Source of the DNA: Nothophaeocryptopus gaeumannii
Lineage: Eukaryota; Ascomycota; Dothideomycetes; Mycosphaerellales; Mycosphaerellaceae
Direction of reading: 5' to 3'
Assembly: GCA_031771865.1 (NCBI GenBank)
Contig: JASISA010000025.1
Coordinates: forward strand, 2,170,001-2,234,000
DNA length: 64,000 nucleotides
Shown: piece by piece, positions 44,063 to 56,189 of the stretch
How positions within the stretch are numbered: the stretch's first letter is position 1
Layout of the letters: each line of letters starts with the position of its first letter
Notes under the pieces: generated by a model
The model's input: only the letters and a program-made list of their open reading frames with translations
What the model was told of the DNA's origin: nothing
The model's database searches: none
Made by a program: the position numbers and the translations under genes

Positions 44063-46132
44063 ATGGGAGCTGGCCTGACAACAGCGGAGCAGGGACCTGC
44101 GAAGACGACCATCCTTGTATCTGTATGGGCTGTTTCAACCCTTTTCTGGAGCATCTTCACTGAGCCCCACCGGACGTATGCTGCTCGAATATTACTGTGC
44201 CAGCCCCTCTGGCTAGTCCGCATATACTTTGGGGACTCAACATGGGTGCAGGATCTGGGACTCTCCCTCGGATTTCACAGTCTCTATGGACTACTCTGGA
44301 CACGGTCTTGGACTATTACGACAATCGATGACATCAGGCGGATAGACTGGGGCGATGAGACGTTGCAGATATACCTTCAGATATTCACGCTGCTATGCCT
44401 CTGCGCGGGATTTGCAGGATCGCTCATCTTTCGAGATCGTCAAATCGAGAAGAGAACTCAAGAAGGACCACTGTATGAGCCGCGGATAGAAGAATCGCTG
44501 CTACCGCCGCTTCTGTTGACGAGTCGAACATCACATTCAAGACTGTTTCCCGAAAAGCACGGGTTCTCGTACAGCTACCTCTTCGTCGGCATACCGGTGG
44601 GTTTCCAGGGTCGGGTCACCAATGTCCTGTCGGTTGACAGTCAGCGCCCCGGGTGGTTCGATGTGCGCTCTGCCGACTATCTCACCCGCACTCAGTTGCA
44701 TTTGGGTCTTGGTGAGAAGTTGAAGAGATACCTCCACAATCAAGGGGTAACGGATAGGGACTACTCTTTCGCGTATTTGGTTACCGCGCCGCGATTTCTG
44801 GGCTACAGCTTCAACCCGGCGTCTTTCTGGTACCTGTACGACTCTGATACGAGATTGAAATACATGATCGTCGAAGTGAATAATACATTTGATGAGCGTC
44901 GATTATACTTCCTGAAGTCAGACAACGCGAAGGTCGAAGACTCAGCTGCATCTGTCAAGACATTGACGTTCACAGACGCGTGGGAAAAAGACTTCCATGT
45001 GTCTCCTTTCAACAGTCGCAAAGGATCATACTCCTTGAAAGCAGTTGGTCCTCTGGCCGCGTTCCAGGAGACTGGTCACGTCAAGATCGACAATACCATT
45101 ACTTTGCGCTCCTCCAAAAACCAAGCCAAGATCGTGGCCCGGGTCTGGTCAGAAGGTGAGCCACTCGAGGCACATAAAGTCACCGCATGGCGCCTCGCCA
45201 AGTTCATCGCAGGCTGGTGGTGGGTCGGGCTGGCGACGTTCCCGCGCATTATCTGGGAGGCAACCAAGCTCTTCTTTCAGCGCAAGCTACACGTTTGGTA
45301 CAGACCCGAGGTCGCAAATACGAGCATTGGCCGCCCGTACACAGACGACGAGCAGGTGCTTGAGGACTATTTTCGCGCTTTCCTAACAACATCGGTGGAG
45401 CACTCGAATAAGGCGCTGCGAGTGATCTATGAGCCCGCCCATGCCGACGGAGAGGAGATCGTGCTGTACTCGCCTGGTTTCACTTACGAAGAGGCTCATG
45501 AAAAGACGGTCACTGTCAAGATACTCTCACCTGCATACTACAGCCGCTTCGTACACTACGCTCACGCCAAAGAGGCATTCGATCGTGAATGTCTAGCATC
45601 TAACGACAAAAGTCGAACCCTGGTGGTTGAAGGAGCAAATGCTCTTCCAATGCTCCTCGACTCCATGAGGACTTCCGAGCTGGCAATTACGCGAAGAAAG
45701 CAACCCGGGATTCTAGACGCCTATCGATGGGACTTACTCCGACATCTGCGCTGTCCGCCAGCCGTAGCAAGCTACCCAAACGACGAGAGTAGACTCGATG
45801 ACGAGTACACCGTGCGCGACATCCGGGCTTTTCAGTACTCTGAGCTCGACAAATACGTTTGCTACGCACATTCCGACAGCGAAACATACCGTCGGATTGC
45901 CACAAAGCTATTCATGGCCGAACGGCTCGCCTTGGGCATACCCATACTCGTGGCTTTCCTCGACATGATTTTGCGATCGACGCTGATTCTAGCAGCGATG
46001 GGCTTTTGCGATAGCTTCAAGACTTGGGACGTCTTTAGACCACGAAGGTTCGAGAAATCAGATGTAATTACGGCCGCGGTGGCGTTGCTGCTTGCCAATG
46101 GTCCGCATCTTTGGAGCTTTGTAAAAGGATGA
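44063..46132 (+). CDS. DUF1365 membrane protein
   Basis: Encodes 689 residues from ATG 44063; an in-frame ATG at 43844 would add 73 residues of unconvincing sequence. N-terminal hydrophobic segments (TILVSVWAVSTLFWSIF; IYLQIFTLLCLCAGFAGSLI) precede the DUF1365 domain, which starts near residue 145 with HGFSYSYLFVGIPVGFQGRV and includes YLVTAPRFLGYSFNPASFWY and VEVNNTFDERRLYFL. C-terminal hydrophobic segments (LGIPILVAFLDMILRSTLIL; VITAAVALLLANGPHLWSFV) end the protein. Bacterial DUF1365 genes often adjoin lipid-modifying enzymes, so a lipid-related role is a guess. The membrane location is predicted from hydrophobicity. The gene appears intact and intronless. Confidence 0.87.
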   Translation: MGAGLTTAEQGPAKTTILVSVWAVSTLFWSIFTEPHRTYAARILLCQPLWLVRIYFGDSTWVQDLGLSLGFHSLYGLLWTRSWTITTIDDIRRIDWGDETLQIYLQIFTLLCLCAGFAGSLIFRDRQIEKRTQEGPLYEPRIEESLLPPLLLTSRTSHSRLFPEKHGFSYSYLFVGIPVGFQGRVTNVLSVDSQRPGWFDVRSADYLTRTQLHLGLGEKLKRYLHNQGVTDRDYSFAYLVTAPRFLGYSFNPASFWYLYDSDTRLKYMIVEVNNTFDERRLYFLKSDNAKVEDSAASVKTLTFTDAWEKDFHVSPFNSRKGSYSLKAVGPLAAFQETGHVKIDNTITLRSSKNQAKIVARVWSEGEPLEAHKVTAWRLAKFIAGWWWVGLATFPRIIWEATKLFFQRKLHVWYRPEVANTSIGRPYTDDEQVLEDYFRAFLTTSVEHSNKALRVIYEPAHADGEEIVLYSPGFTYEEAHEKTVTVKILSPAYYSRFVHYAHAKEAFDRECLASNDKSRTLVVEGANALPMLLDSMRTSELAITRRKQPGILDAYRWDLLRHLRCPPAVASYPNDESRLDDEYTVRDIRAFQYSELDKYVCYAHSDSETYRRIATKLFMAERLALGIPILVAFLDMILRSTLILAAMGFCDSFKTWDVFRPRRFEKSDVITAAVALLLANGPHLWSFVKG

Positions 46133-46438
46133 TATAGACTGTAGACACTGGATATCATGCGACTTGAACAATCAGCAACCTTTGATCTGCTTCAAACCTT
46201 TCTTGCAAGTTGCGTCTCGCTTCAAGTCGTATGCCATTCATAAGTTCCTCTGATTGGTCGAACACCAGTCCTTGGCCAACGGGCAAGCCGGGTGATCAAA
46301 CGGTCAAAGCGTCAAGTCGCATGTGATTCTGCCCACACACCAGTCAAAAATCGCCGTCAAACAGCACCCGACTCTCAGCAATATCACACGCTATCCCTTA
46401 GCACTTTCGACCCTCCTCTCACCCATAATTAAACCACA
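46133..46438. other. Spacer before small spliced gene
   Basis: 306 bases. No gene; contains the presumed promoter of the gene at 46439. Confidence 0.5.
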
Positions 46439-47006
46439 ATGCCACCAACAAGCTCTTCCCTGCCATCAGCCCAATTTATGGAGAACGAGACGAAGCGCGC
46501 TTGGACGCTGTGAGTATTCACACACTCACAAACTCTCTCCCTCTCTCTGCCCTCTCTGCCCTCTCACTAGGAGACTGTGACAACTGAACAACTGACTGAT
46601 TGACTGATATAGTTTCGACGTCGAAAACTTCGACAAAGCCAACGCCCTCGCCCGCAAACTTCCTCAACCCCCTCCTAGCTCACCTCCATCGCCCCTCGAT
46701 GCATTTGTTGCTGCCGCATGGTCCAGAGGAGTATGTGTAAGTCTTATATCGTATTTCACATGATTCAAAAATAGACTTCTTGAGGAAACGCGGATGCTGA
46801 TACCTGCCAGGGAGCATGCAGAGAAAGTCGTCAAACTCTACGATACCCTCCACGACGATAATGATACAGATGAGAGTAGGCGTCCGACGCCGAAGCAGAA
46901 GGCTAGTAGGGATGCGATGTTGAAGGGCGCGAAAAGGGTGCTTGGAATGGCGAGGGAGGATTTTGAGAAGGAGAAATCGAGAAAGGAAGAGGAGGGGAAA
47001 GCATGA
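46439..47006 (+). CDS. Small spliced hypothetical gene with apparent frameshift
   Basis: Three exons are suggested: 46439-46509, 46613-46736 and 46811-47006, with introns GTGAGT...TATAG (103 bases) and GTAAGT...GCCAG (74 bases). Exon 2 starts in frame as FDVENFDKANALARKL with strongly C-ending codons. The coding character then jumps to another frame (LNPLLAHLHRPSMHLLLPHG followed by PEEYV), which is the only frame that joins exon 3 (EHAEKVVKLYDTLHDD to KEEEGKA). A single extra C in CTTCCTC near 46660 would account for it. I recognise no family. It is either a recently broken gene or an assembly indel. The protein would be about 129 residues, helical and charged. Confidence 0.6.
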
Positions 47007-47841
47007 GATGTAGGACTGCTGTGACTGCGAGGTATGAGATGCAGTCGATTCTGGTGGCGCTGGCGGTTCCCGAGGTGCATATGCGACTTGCCGTCCGGCT
47101 GTTGTTGGCTGTCGTGGAGTGCGAACCGGGGTAACTTTCTTCCAACATCAATGAAGCCGCGCTATGCGACAAGATTTCGAAGTAAAACAAGAATAGAATC
47201 ATCTCCGAGACTTCTCTTCCTCTCCTGCATCTCGCATACGCTCATGTTGTCAAGTCGTCATGTTTTCGGGGCCGTCAGCAGTTTGACAAGGGCACGTGAA
47301 AAAGCACCGCCAATGCGGGCCGCTAATGCCCGTTGCCGGGCCGCAACCCTGTCCGTGCTGTCGGAACCAGCCATTAAATCCCTCGATCGCACCGCCAACG
47401 CCAACAGCACCGCCAGTACCGCCAGTCTGCAATGGGAAATACATCTCGTCTGTACAGTTGCATCTGCAAGTATAGGCCAGAAGCAGGTTGTATCAAGCTT
47501 CTCGCTCGGTCGGGGAAGCTGCGGAAGTGTCGATTAGATCCACTGAGAGATCGCTTCGAGGCTGGTCAATGGCTGAACATCGAAAGGCAGTATCCGCCTT
47601 TCCTGTTTGCTCGACACGAGACTCCAGGGCACTTCAGAAGAGTGATCCAATGAAGAAGATATGGGTCAGCGATGCGCGCTCTTCAAGAGACAGACGGTTG
47701 TCTTGGCAGTAATCATGTCGCCCTGCTTTTAGCCATTGTCGTCCTCATAGGAATGCCATTCGGTGATACATGCGCAATAGCATCTTGAAGATATTTGTTG
47801 TCGCCGAAGCGCTGCAGATAAACCACTTCACTTCATGAGTA
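47007..47841. other. Gene-poor stretch
   Basis: About 835 bases with short frames only; no domain recognised on either strand. Confidence 0.45.
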
Positions 47842-48396
47842 ATGTCACCTCCGTCGAAACGTATGAAGCCCAACATCGAGAACCAACATGATGGAAGCTC
47901 TCAGGCTGGACAAGGCTATACCAAGTTGTCGGAGCCGCATCTCCAGGCTCATGAGGCTGCCGAACTCCACGGGGTAAGCTCTAATTTGCCGATTGATGAC
48001 CCTCAACTCATCTGTCTGCAGGGCAGTTCGTTCGCGGAAGATATCGTCCACCAGGAAGCCATACAATTCCGGGAGGAAGTAACGTACGACTTTTGGGGCA
48101 ATCCTGGTGCTCCAGGTGACCGAGAGGATATTATTTCGAGTTCGACCCCAGCAAAGCGCAAGGCAAGCTCTAGCGTTGACATCGACCAAGTGACCCGGCA
48201 GTATGGGTCGCGCAGCTCGCCCGGAGCCACGCCAATGAAGCGATTTCTCACTCTGGGCATACCAAATGATCCTTTTCCGATGCTGGCGAAGAGAGCAATG
48301 TGTGAGTTTGGTATCGAGAGAGGATCTCTGGAAACCCTGCCTGTCAGAGCAGAGGTGGCGAAATCAATTGCGTCTAAAATCGATATTGATGACTGA
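47842..48396 (+). CDS. Hypothetical protein, probably nuclear
   Basis: A 184-residue frame with basic N-terminus MSPPSKRMKPNIENQ and a second basic patch TPAKRKASSSVDIDQ; both could be nuclear localisation signals. The C-terminal 40 residues (FPMLAKRAMCEFGIERGSL and on) look helical. No known domain. Bases 47974-48021 form a perfect 48-base GTAAGC...CTGCAG unit that could be an intron yet is also in frame without stops, so two products differing by 16 residues are possible. Confidence 0.55.
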   Translation: MSPPSKRMKPNIENQHDGSSQAGQGYTKLSEPHLQAHEAAELHGVSSNLPIDDPQLICLQGSSFAEDIVHQEAIQFREEVTYDFWGNPGAPGDREDIISSSTPAKRKASSSVDIDQVTRQYGSRSSPGATPMKRFLTLGIPNDPFPMLAKRAMCEFGIERGSLETLPVRAEVAKSIASKIDIDD

Positions 48397-48818
48397 GATA
48401 AGCCTGAGGATGGCCCATTCCAATACGCAAGAGCCATAGATGTCGAGGGCACTCAACCTATAGTCAGGAGGGAAGGCTCTCGCATTGTGAAGCGATCGCA
48501 AGCCGGGAAATGGTCCCACAAAGCCGCAAAATTCAACCGCAGAAGGACGTAGCCATTGGAGAAATCTTGGCGATAGGTGGTGTGGCGGGCCTTTTAATCT
48601 TTGAAGTTTGTAGCAGGGTATAGGGCTGAGCAAGAAGCTTTGCACAATGTCTGAGGCGCGGCGTTGATTAGGAAGGAAGCTAAATGCCAAGCACTTGCGC
48701 CCTTTGACAAGACATTCGCCACTGTTATTGTAAAGTGAAAAGAGCCGACCTGCGCTTCGCTGGAACTGTGTACATCAGTCTACCAGACCTCTATTGTACA
48801 GTAACCTTACCATTAAGA
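48397..48818. other. Convergent intergenic region
   Basis: 422 bases between two stop codons on opposite strands. No supported gene. Confidence 0.5.
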
Positions 48819-49727
48819 TCATGGTGCCAAATGACACCAGGCGCTGGACTGCTTTCCGACTATTCTACTGGCCTCCGGATCCGGATCCTGCTTTCCGACC
48901 TGTCCCACCTTGAAAATGGCTGGAAAGTATCCTCGGACGGCATTGCTCAGCCAGACAAGCTCGCCGTCTTGAAAGCTATCGGCAGAAATCCTTCGTTCCA
49001 CGCAGAGTCCTTGCTCCAGGGCCCATCGGCGCGTTGTGCCCTGCAAGCCACCAGCTGCAGCTTCCGGAGTCACCCAGCAGTCATCCCGTTTGAAGTAGGG
49101 TGTAGAGATCGATCCGTCCAGTACTTGGTTGTCGCTCGTATACAAGAGGACCTCTCGTGGAATCTGATAGCTCAAGATCTGCGCAGTGGCTCGGGCACGG
49201 CCGTAAGAGGCCCGATCATTCGTCTTGTACATGGTCCCTTCGGAAGGCTTGGTGGGTTGCTTGTCCATCACAACAGACCATTCAATGTTGCGGCGCTTTT
49301 CTTCCGGGAGATCAAACGTAGACGGAAAGAGCGCTTCCATGGGAATAGATCTCAAGGGATGATAGATCTCAGTCCGCATCCGGTCACCCACGTAAATCCG
49401 CAGCTTGACTCTGAGAGCTTCCGGATTTTCTTCCGGATGCTTGTCATGCCACTGCTTGACCGCTCTAGAGAGTACATTGAAAAGCACTGATGGCCCACCA
49501 GAATTCGGCCGTGGACGGTTGTCTTCGAAGCAGAATGTGCTCCATTTGGCGACTTGCAGGCGTGTCCAGTGATGCTCGAGCATGTAGAATTGACATGGTG
49601 TGCCGCACGAAGACGCAGTGTTCCTATCGGAATTCACCAGCCTGGTGTCGTAGCGGATACTTGTGTACACGTATGGTTCATCGTCGTCACCGTTTGTGGC
49701 CACGCCGCCATCAAAGTGGCCACTCAT
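48819..49727 (-). CDS. ABZ2: Aminodeoxychorismate lyase-like class IV aminotransferase
   Basis: Single-exon, 302 residues. It has the fold-type IV PLP-enzyme signature of fungal Abz2-type proteins: the candidate PLP lysine Lys168 in MYKTNDRASYGRARA, EVLLYTSDNQVLDGSISTPY starting at residue 192, and GGLQGTTRRWALEQGL near 226 for phosphate binding, then DGELVWLSNAVRGYF. Yeast Abz2 converts 4-amino-4-deoxychorismate to p-aminobenzoate for folate synthesis. Some fungal relatives in this group are uncharacterised, so the exact substrate is inferred. No targeting signal. Intact. It is divergent from TOM70, with 661 bases between starts. Confidence 0.8.
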   Translation of the reverse strand: MSGHFDGGVATNGDDDEPYVYTSIRYDTRLVNSDRNTASSCGTPCQFYMLEHHWTRLQVAKWSTFCFEDNRPRPNSGGPSVLFNVLSRAVKQWHDKHPEENPEALRVKLRIYVGDRMRTEIYHPLRSIPMEALFPSTFDLPEEKRRNIEWSVVMDKQPTKPSEGTMYKTNDRASYGRARATAQILSYQIPREVLLYTSDNQVLDGSISTPYFKRDDCWVTPEAAAGGLQGTTRRWALEQGLCVERRISADSFQDGELVWLSNAVRGYFPAIFKVGQVGKQDPDPEASRIVGKQSSAWCHLAP

Positions 49728-50388
49728 GTCGGAAGCATGGGAATCGGGCTTCCAGTCTATTGCTGCGAAGTGAAAGCCTTTCGAAGGACAGTGGTGGTAT
49801 CCAGAACAGACGTCGTAGCAGAGACGGAGTTCAGACGTCGTAGTAGAGACGGAGTTCAGACTGGACGAACGTGTTATGTTGTCAAGTGCCGGACAGTCAT
49901 ATTCGAGCAGGCGCGTGGGCCACTTCTATGACTCCGAATCTGCTTGTGCGGTAGGAAAGGGGACCTCGGTGTGTGTGTGTAAGGAGCCGTTCAAGCAGCT
50001 GCGAGAGCTGAAGCTGCTGGAGGCAATGTGAGCGCTTTCGGCGATGCTTTCTCGACTGACAATGGACTCATATCGATGCCTTCGGAGTGAACATATCTGC
50101 ATCAGGCTGCAATCGAAGTCTCGTGGAATGTCGGCTGAATCAGCTAAAAAGCTTCCAACTTGTGACATCAACGCGACAGGCATTAATTCTAGCGCACTTC
50201 GGTCGGCTTGCCGAGAGCCGTCGGGAGCTTCAAGACTTGTTGAAGCTGCTGGACTTGGTTGTTTCGCGCAGACATTGAAACCAACTGCATCGCCCTTACC
50301 GATCTCTCTTAACTATTCGATTCATCATCCATTGGATCTGCCATCCGCGCCCTGTTCACTTTCAATCTAGATCTGGGTGACTTCCATC
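49728..50388. promoter_or_regulatory. Divergent region, ABZ2-like/TOM70
   Basis: 661 bases between divergent starts. It contains a perfect-but-one 25-bp tandem duplication (49807-49856) and a short GT dinucleotide run near 49971. A shared promoter region is inferred from orientation. Confidence 0.5.
49807..49856. repeat. 25-bp tandem duplication
   Basis: Two adjacent copies of a 25-base unit beginning CAGACGTCGTAG, differing at one base (C/T), followed by a partial third (CAGAC). It lies about 80 bases upstream of the aminodeoxychorismate-lyase-like start and includes GACGTC palindromes. Confidence 0.88.
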
Positions 50389-52360
<1,972 letters not shown>

Positions 52361-53800
52361 GAGACGCACCAGACGATTCGAAGGATAGAGCTTCATGTGA
52401 ATGTATATGTGGTGAGCGCTGTTGACTCTCAGATGCATCTGCAAGGCGTTTACCGCGGCAGCCAGTCTGCAGAGCCCTGTATTTTAGTGAAGTGCATGGC
52501 ACAGATACAAACCTTGGCGTAATATCCTGCTCCGTTCAGGCCTTTCGGGCTTTCGGTTGAATCGCTTCTCGACGTTGCTGATCAAGTCGCAATCGGCAAT
52601 TGCTGGAAAGGAGAACACGGCTGACCGCGACGGATTAGGAGTTAGCAGGATCACCAATAACTCCTAGTGGAAAGGATGCATAAATCAATGAAAAGGGTTG
52701 TGGGCCTTCCATGGCACGCAATCGGAGAACCTGGTTTTGACGAACGGACACTCCTCGAGATGTCGTGAGACTGAGCTGGCCTTTCATGCTCTCGTCAGAG
52801 GCGTTCCCGGCTGTTTCCGTGTGCACTTCAGCCGTTCAAGCCAAGGAACTGGGTTTCGCTCTCTCAGACCTCTGCATATACTTGGACGTCCCGCAAGAAC
52901 ACCTGCACCGGACAGGTCTACTCGGTCTACTCTTGAACAGAAGACTCCGACAAGAAGCTGGAATGCGCCAAGATCTGAACCAAGGACGCTGCATCGATAT
53001 TCTAAGACGGCGATGCCACGCGGTCATCCGAGACACCGTGATATCCGACCTCACGTCCATCATCTCAAAAGGTAAACGTTCAAGCTTACTGTAGACCCTA
53101 TTGCTCCTTCTAATGTCTGTACGAACCTAGACCACCTTGGCGATCAGCGATCAGCGATCAGCGATCAGCGATCAGCGATCAGCGATCAGCGGTCAGCACG
53201 TGGGAATAATAAATTCAGTTCTTAGCACTTCCGCTGAACGCTCCTCCAAAGCCTTATCGGCAGCGAATGCGTTTCTGGCAAACGACACATAACATAATCC
53301 GAGACATGACACCTCCCATTCTACGACCAAGCAATCATCGCTTACCTGGTTCACCATCGGATGAGCACTACTGCAGTGTCAACGTGAATTATCAGAGAGA
53401 AAGCTTAGATGTACTGTACAGAATAGACCAAGCGCTAGGATCCGAAGTGTCTCGCTGGCTTCCGAATCCTCTTCCACCACTGACGTATTATGGAAGACAC
53501 CTGACACGTCCTGTAGGAACGTCGTTCAGCATGTGGCAATTCGAGCCCCATTGCGGCAGAACGGCCTTTGTGGTTGGCGAGTTCGGCAATTACCAACCTT
53601 CTTCTAGGCCTATATGTGTGCGTTCAGCGAAGTCTATCTTGCAGATGAGGCTGCCTTCTGTTGGCTGTGGCATGTGGCCCTCGCCCGATCCAGGATGTTC
53701 CTGAAACTCTGCATGTCACTTTTTCACTTCTTTCTTAATTAACTGACGGTTCGCCCAGATAAAATTCGTAGCAAATTCTTGCACATACTTTCTAGGCGTG
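52361..53800. other. Gene-poor stretch with 7-bp tandem repeat
   Basis: About 1.4 kb. Two plus-strand frames with ATG (52765-53094, 109 codons; 53267-53704, 145 codons) lack recognisable domains and I do not call them firmly. A GATCAGC tandem array lies between them. Confidence 0.4.
53142..53197. repeat. GATCAGC heptamer tandem array
   Basis: Seven perfect head-to-tail copies of GATCAGC (53142-53190) plus an eighth variant, GGTCAGC. Each unit contains a GATC site. Heptamer periodicity without a coding frame marks a microsatellite likely to vary between strains. Confidence 0.95.
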
Positions 53801-56043
53801 ATGTTGACCGGTTTCAGGACGGTTGGCGTTATTGGCCTCTTTCTTGCTCATGTTGTTTCAGCGGCGAGCCCGCCCTACACATTATTTTCAGCTCCGTTGG
53901 CCCTACCTCAATATGCCCAGCCCATCGTCACTCAGCAGGTCAATGGTCGGACTATCGAGTTTTATGAGCTGACGGTTGAGCCTTTCGAGCACCAGGTCTA
54001 TCCTGGCCTTGGGCCTGCACGCCTCGTCGGCTTCAGTATGCACTACAATGCACACGATTCTGAGGCTCCGCTAATTCTCAAACAGATGGAACGTCACCTG
54101 GACCGACCTTTCGAGTACAACGCGGTGTCGAGACGGTCGTGCGAGTGATCAATAAAGGAACCGGTCCTGCTTCCATGCACCTTCACGGCTCAGATACGCA
54201 TGCAGTCTGGGTAAGCGAAATTCAGCTGCAAGCCATACAGTAGCTCAGAAAGAATACTAACGACCTTTGTTCAACTTCATAGGACGGATGGGCAGACGAT
54301 CGCATTCAACCAGGCGAATTCAAAGATTACTATTATGGCACCGGGCAAACCGCGAGACCACTGTGGTACCACGATCATGTCAATTCCATCACTGCAGTCG
54401 ATATCTACTATGGGCAAGCTGGATCGTACATCATTCACGACGAAGCGGAGGACTCGCTTGGACTGCCTAGTGGGAACTATGATCATACTCTGGCTCTCAC
54501 AGACAAGACGTATCAAGCGAATGGCGATCTCGCAAGTCCAGGGGAAAACCCAATTGGATACTTTGGTGATACCATCCAGGTCAACGAGATACCGTGGCCC
54601 TATTTCAGTGTCGAGCCTAGGAAGTATCGGTTCCGAGTCTACGACATGAGCTTATCACGGCCCTACGATCTGTATCTCCAACCGAGCAATGCGGGCGAAG
54701 GCAACACCACTGCGATTCCGTTTCAAGTCGTTGCAAGCGACGGCGGGCTATTTGCTGCACCAATCACCACTACAGATATTCAAATCGCTGTGGGCGAACG
54801 ATACGAGATCGTCATCGATTTTGCGCCTTATAAGGGACAGTCCATTGATATGATGAACGGCATGGTCATGCAAAACAACCAGGTCTTCTTTTCAACCAGT
54901 AGAAGTGGATCAGGTCATTCGAAACGAGCTGCTCAGCAGGGTCAAGGGAACCAGAACGGACAACAGAACCAGCAGGGCCAGCAAGGTCAACAAGGACAAG
55001 GTGGACAAGGCAACCAACCCCAGTTCACAGACAACACCGACAAAGTAATGCGCTTCATCGTCGGCCAAACCGTCACTGACACCACCAACAACGACGTCCC
55101 CTCATCCCTCGTCTCATCATCCACTTTCCCTCCTCAACGCACAACCGTCGACCACGAATTTAATTTCCAAATGGGCGGGGACGATGTCTGGACGATAAAT
55201 GGAATCGATTTCAATGATACGCAGAATCGAGTGTTGGCGAGGCCGCCGCAGGGGACGGTGGAATTGTGGGAGATCAGAAACACGGGCGGGCCGGCGGCTA
55301 TACATCCTGTTCATATACATTTAATTGATTTTCAGATTGTTAGTCGGACGGGTGGCCAGAGAGGTGAGTTGGCAGATGCGTGGCAGCTGCTTTGACGTAT
55401 GCGGCAGACTGACTTGTGAAACCCCCACAGGTTTGGCTCCTTACGAGACTGCTGGGTTGAAAGATGTTGTTCTTCTGCTACCTAGTGAGGTTGTGAGGGT
55501 GAACGCCTTCTATGGTCCTTGGAATGGTACGTCGCCCTGTCACACCCTGTCTCCCACTAATCTTTACCTCGACGCTTGCTAACCTGCGTAGGCATGTACA
55601 TGTTCCATTGTCACAACCTCGTGCACGAAGATCACCTCATGCTCGACGCCTTCAATGTCACCCGTCTCGCAGAACTCGGCTACGATAGTACCGCAGCGTT
55701 CGGCGATCCCACAGATCCTAAATACGCCGCGAAACCATACGATGTCCAGGTTAATGGCGCGAATGCAATCAGTTCAACATTGTCTGTCCTTGGAAACTTG
55801 AACGCGTATGCTCCGGAGAGTGCATTGGCTGCTGAGGAGAGTGGGTATTATGCGAGTGCTGGGTATCATGGGGATGGGAGTAATTCTGTTCCCGTCGCTA
55901 CGGCGCCCGTGACGAGTTCGGGTTGGGGATTCCCTGGACCTGGGGCGCAGCCGACGAGGACGGCATTGTTTGGTGGTCCTGGAAACCATGGGAAGAGAGA
56001 GGTTGTTGCGAGGGAGACGGGTGGAGTGGCTTGGAGAGCATAA
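53801..56043 (+). CDS. Secreted multicopper oxidase (bilirubin-oxidase-like)
   Basis: Five exons: 53801-54035, 54086-54210, 54283-55363, 55431-55526 and 55592-56043 (introns of 50, 72, 67 and 65 bases), giving about 662 residues with a signal peptide (VGVIGLFLAHVVSAAS). All four copper motifs are present: HLHGSDTHAVW, WYHDHV, HPVHIHLIDF and HCHNLVHEDHLM. The type-1 copper axial ligand is Met, as in bilirubin oxidase/CotA rather than fungal laccases with Leu or Phe. The motif HLHGSDTH plus DGWADD resembles the bilirubin-oxidase/ascomycete MCO group. A Gln/Gly-rich insertion (about 54940-55018) sits between domains 2 and 3. The C-terminal extension after residue about 570 is Gly/Ala-rich. Exons 1-3 are supported by the conserved SPGPTFRVQRG stretch forming only after splicing. 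Confidence 0.9.
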
Positions 56044-56189
56044 GATACATACAGATAGAGGATAGCACAGCACAAGTACATTCACGTGATCACGACTCAG
56101 GTTCGATGGTGCAGTCGAAACCCATTCATCTCACGGGACATTCTTCAGAAATTCAATGAGCTAAGCAGTGACACTTTGGAAGGCTTAGA

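Noticed and set aside
53142..53197. CRISPR array
   Set aside because: Units are contiguous 7-mers without spacers in a eukaryotic sequence.
53267..53704. 145-codon plus-strand frame with ATG
   Set aside because: No recognisable motif or hydrophobic pattern; ends in low-information Pro/Ser sequence; kept as a note only.
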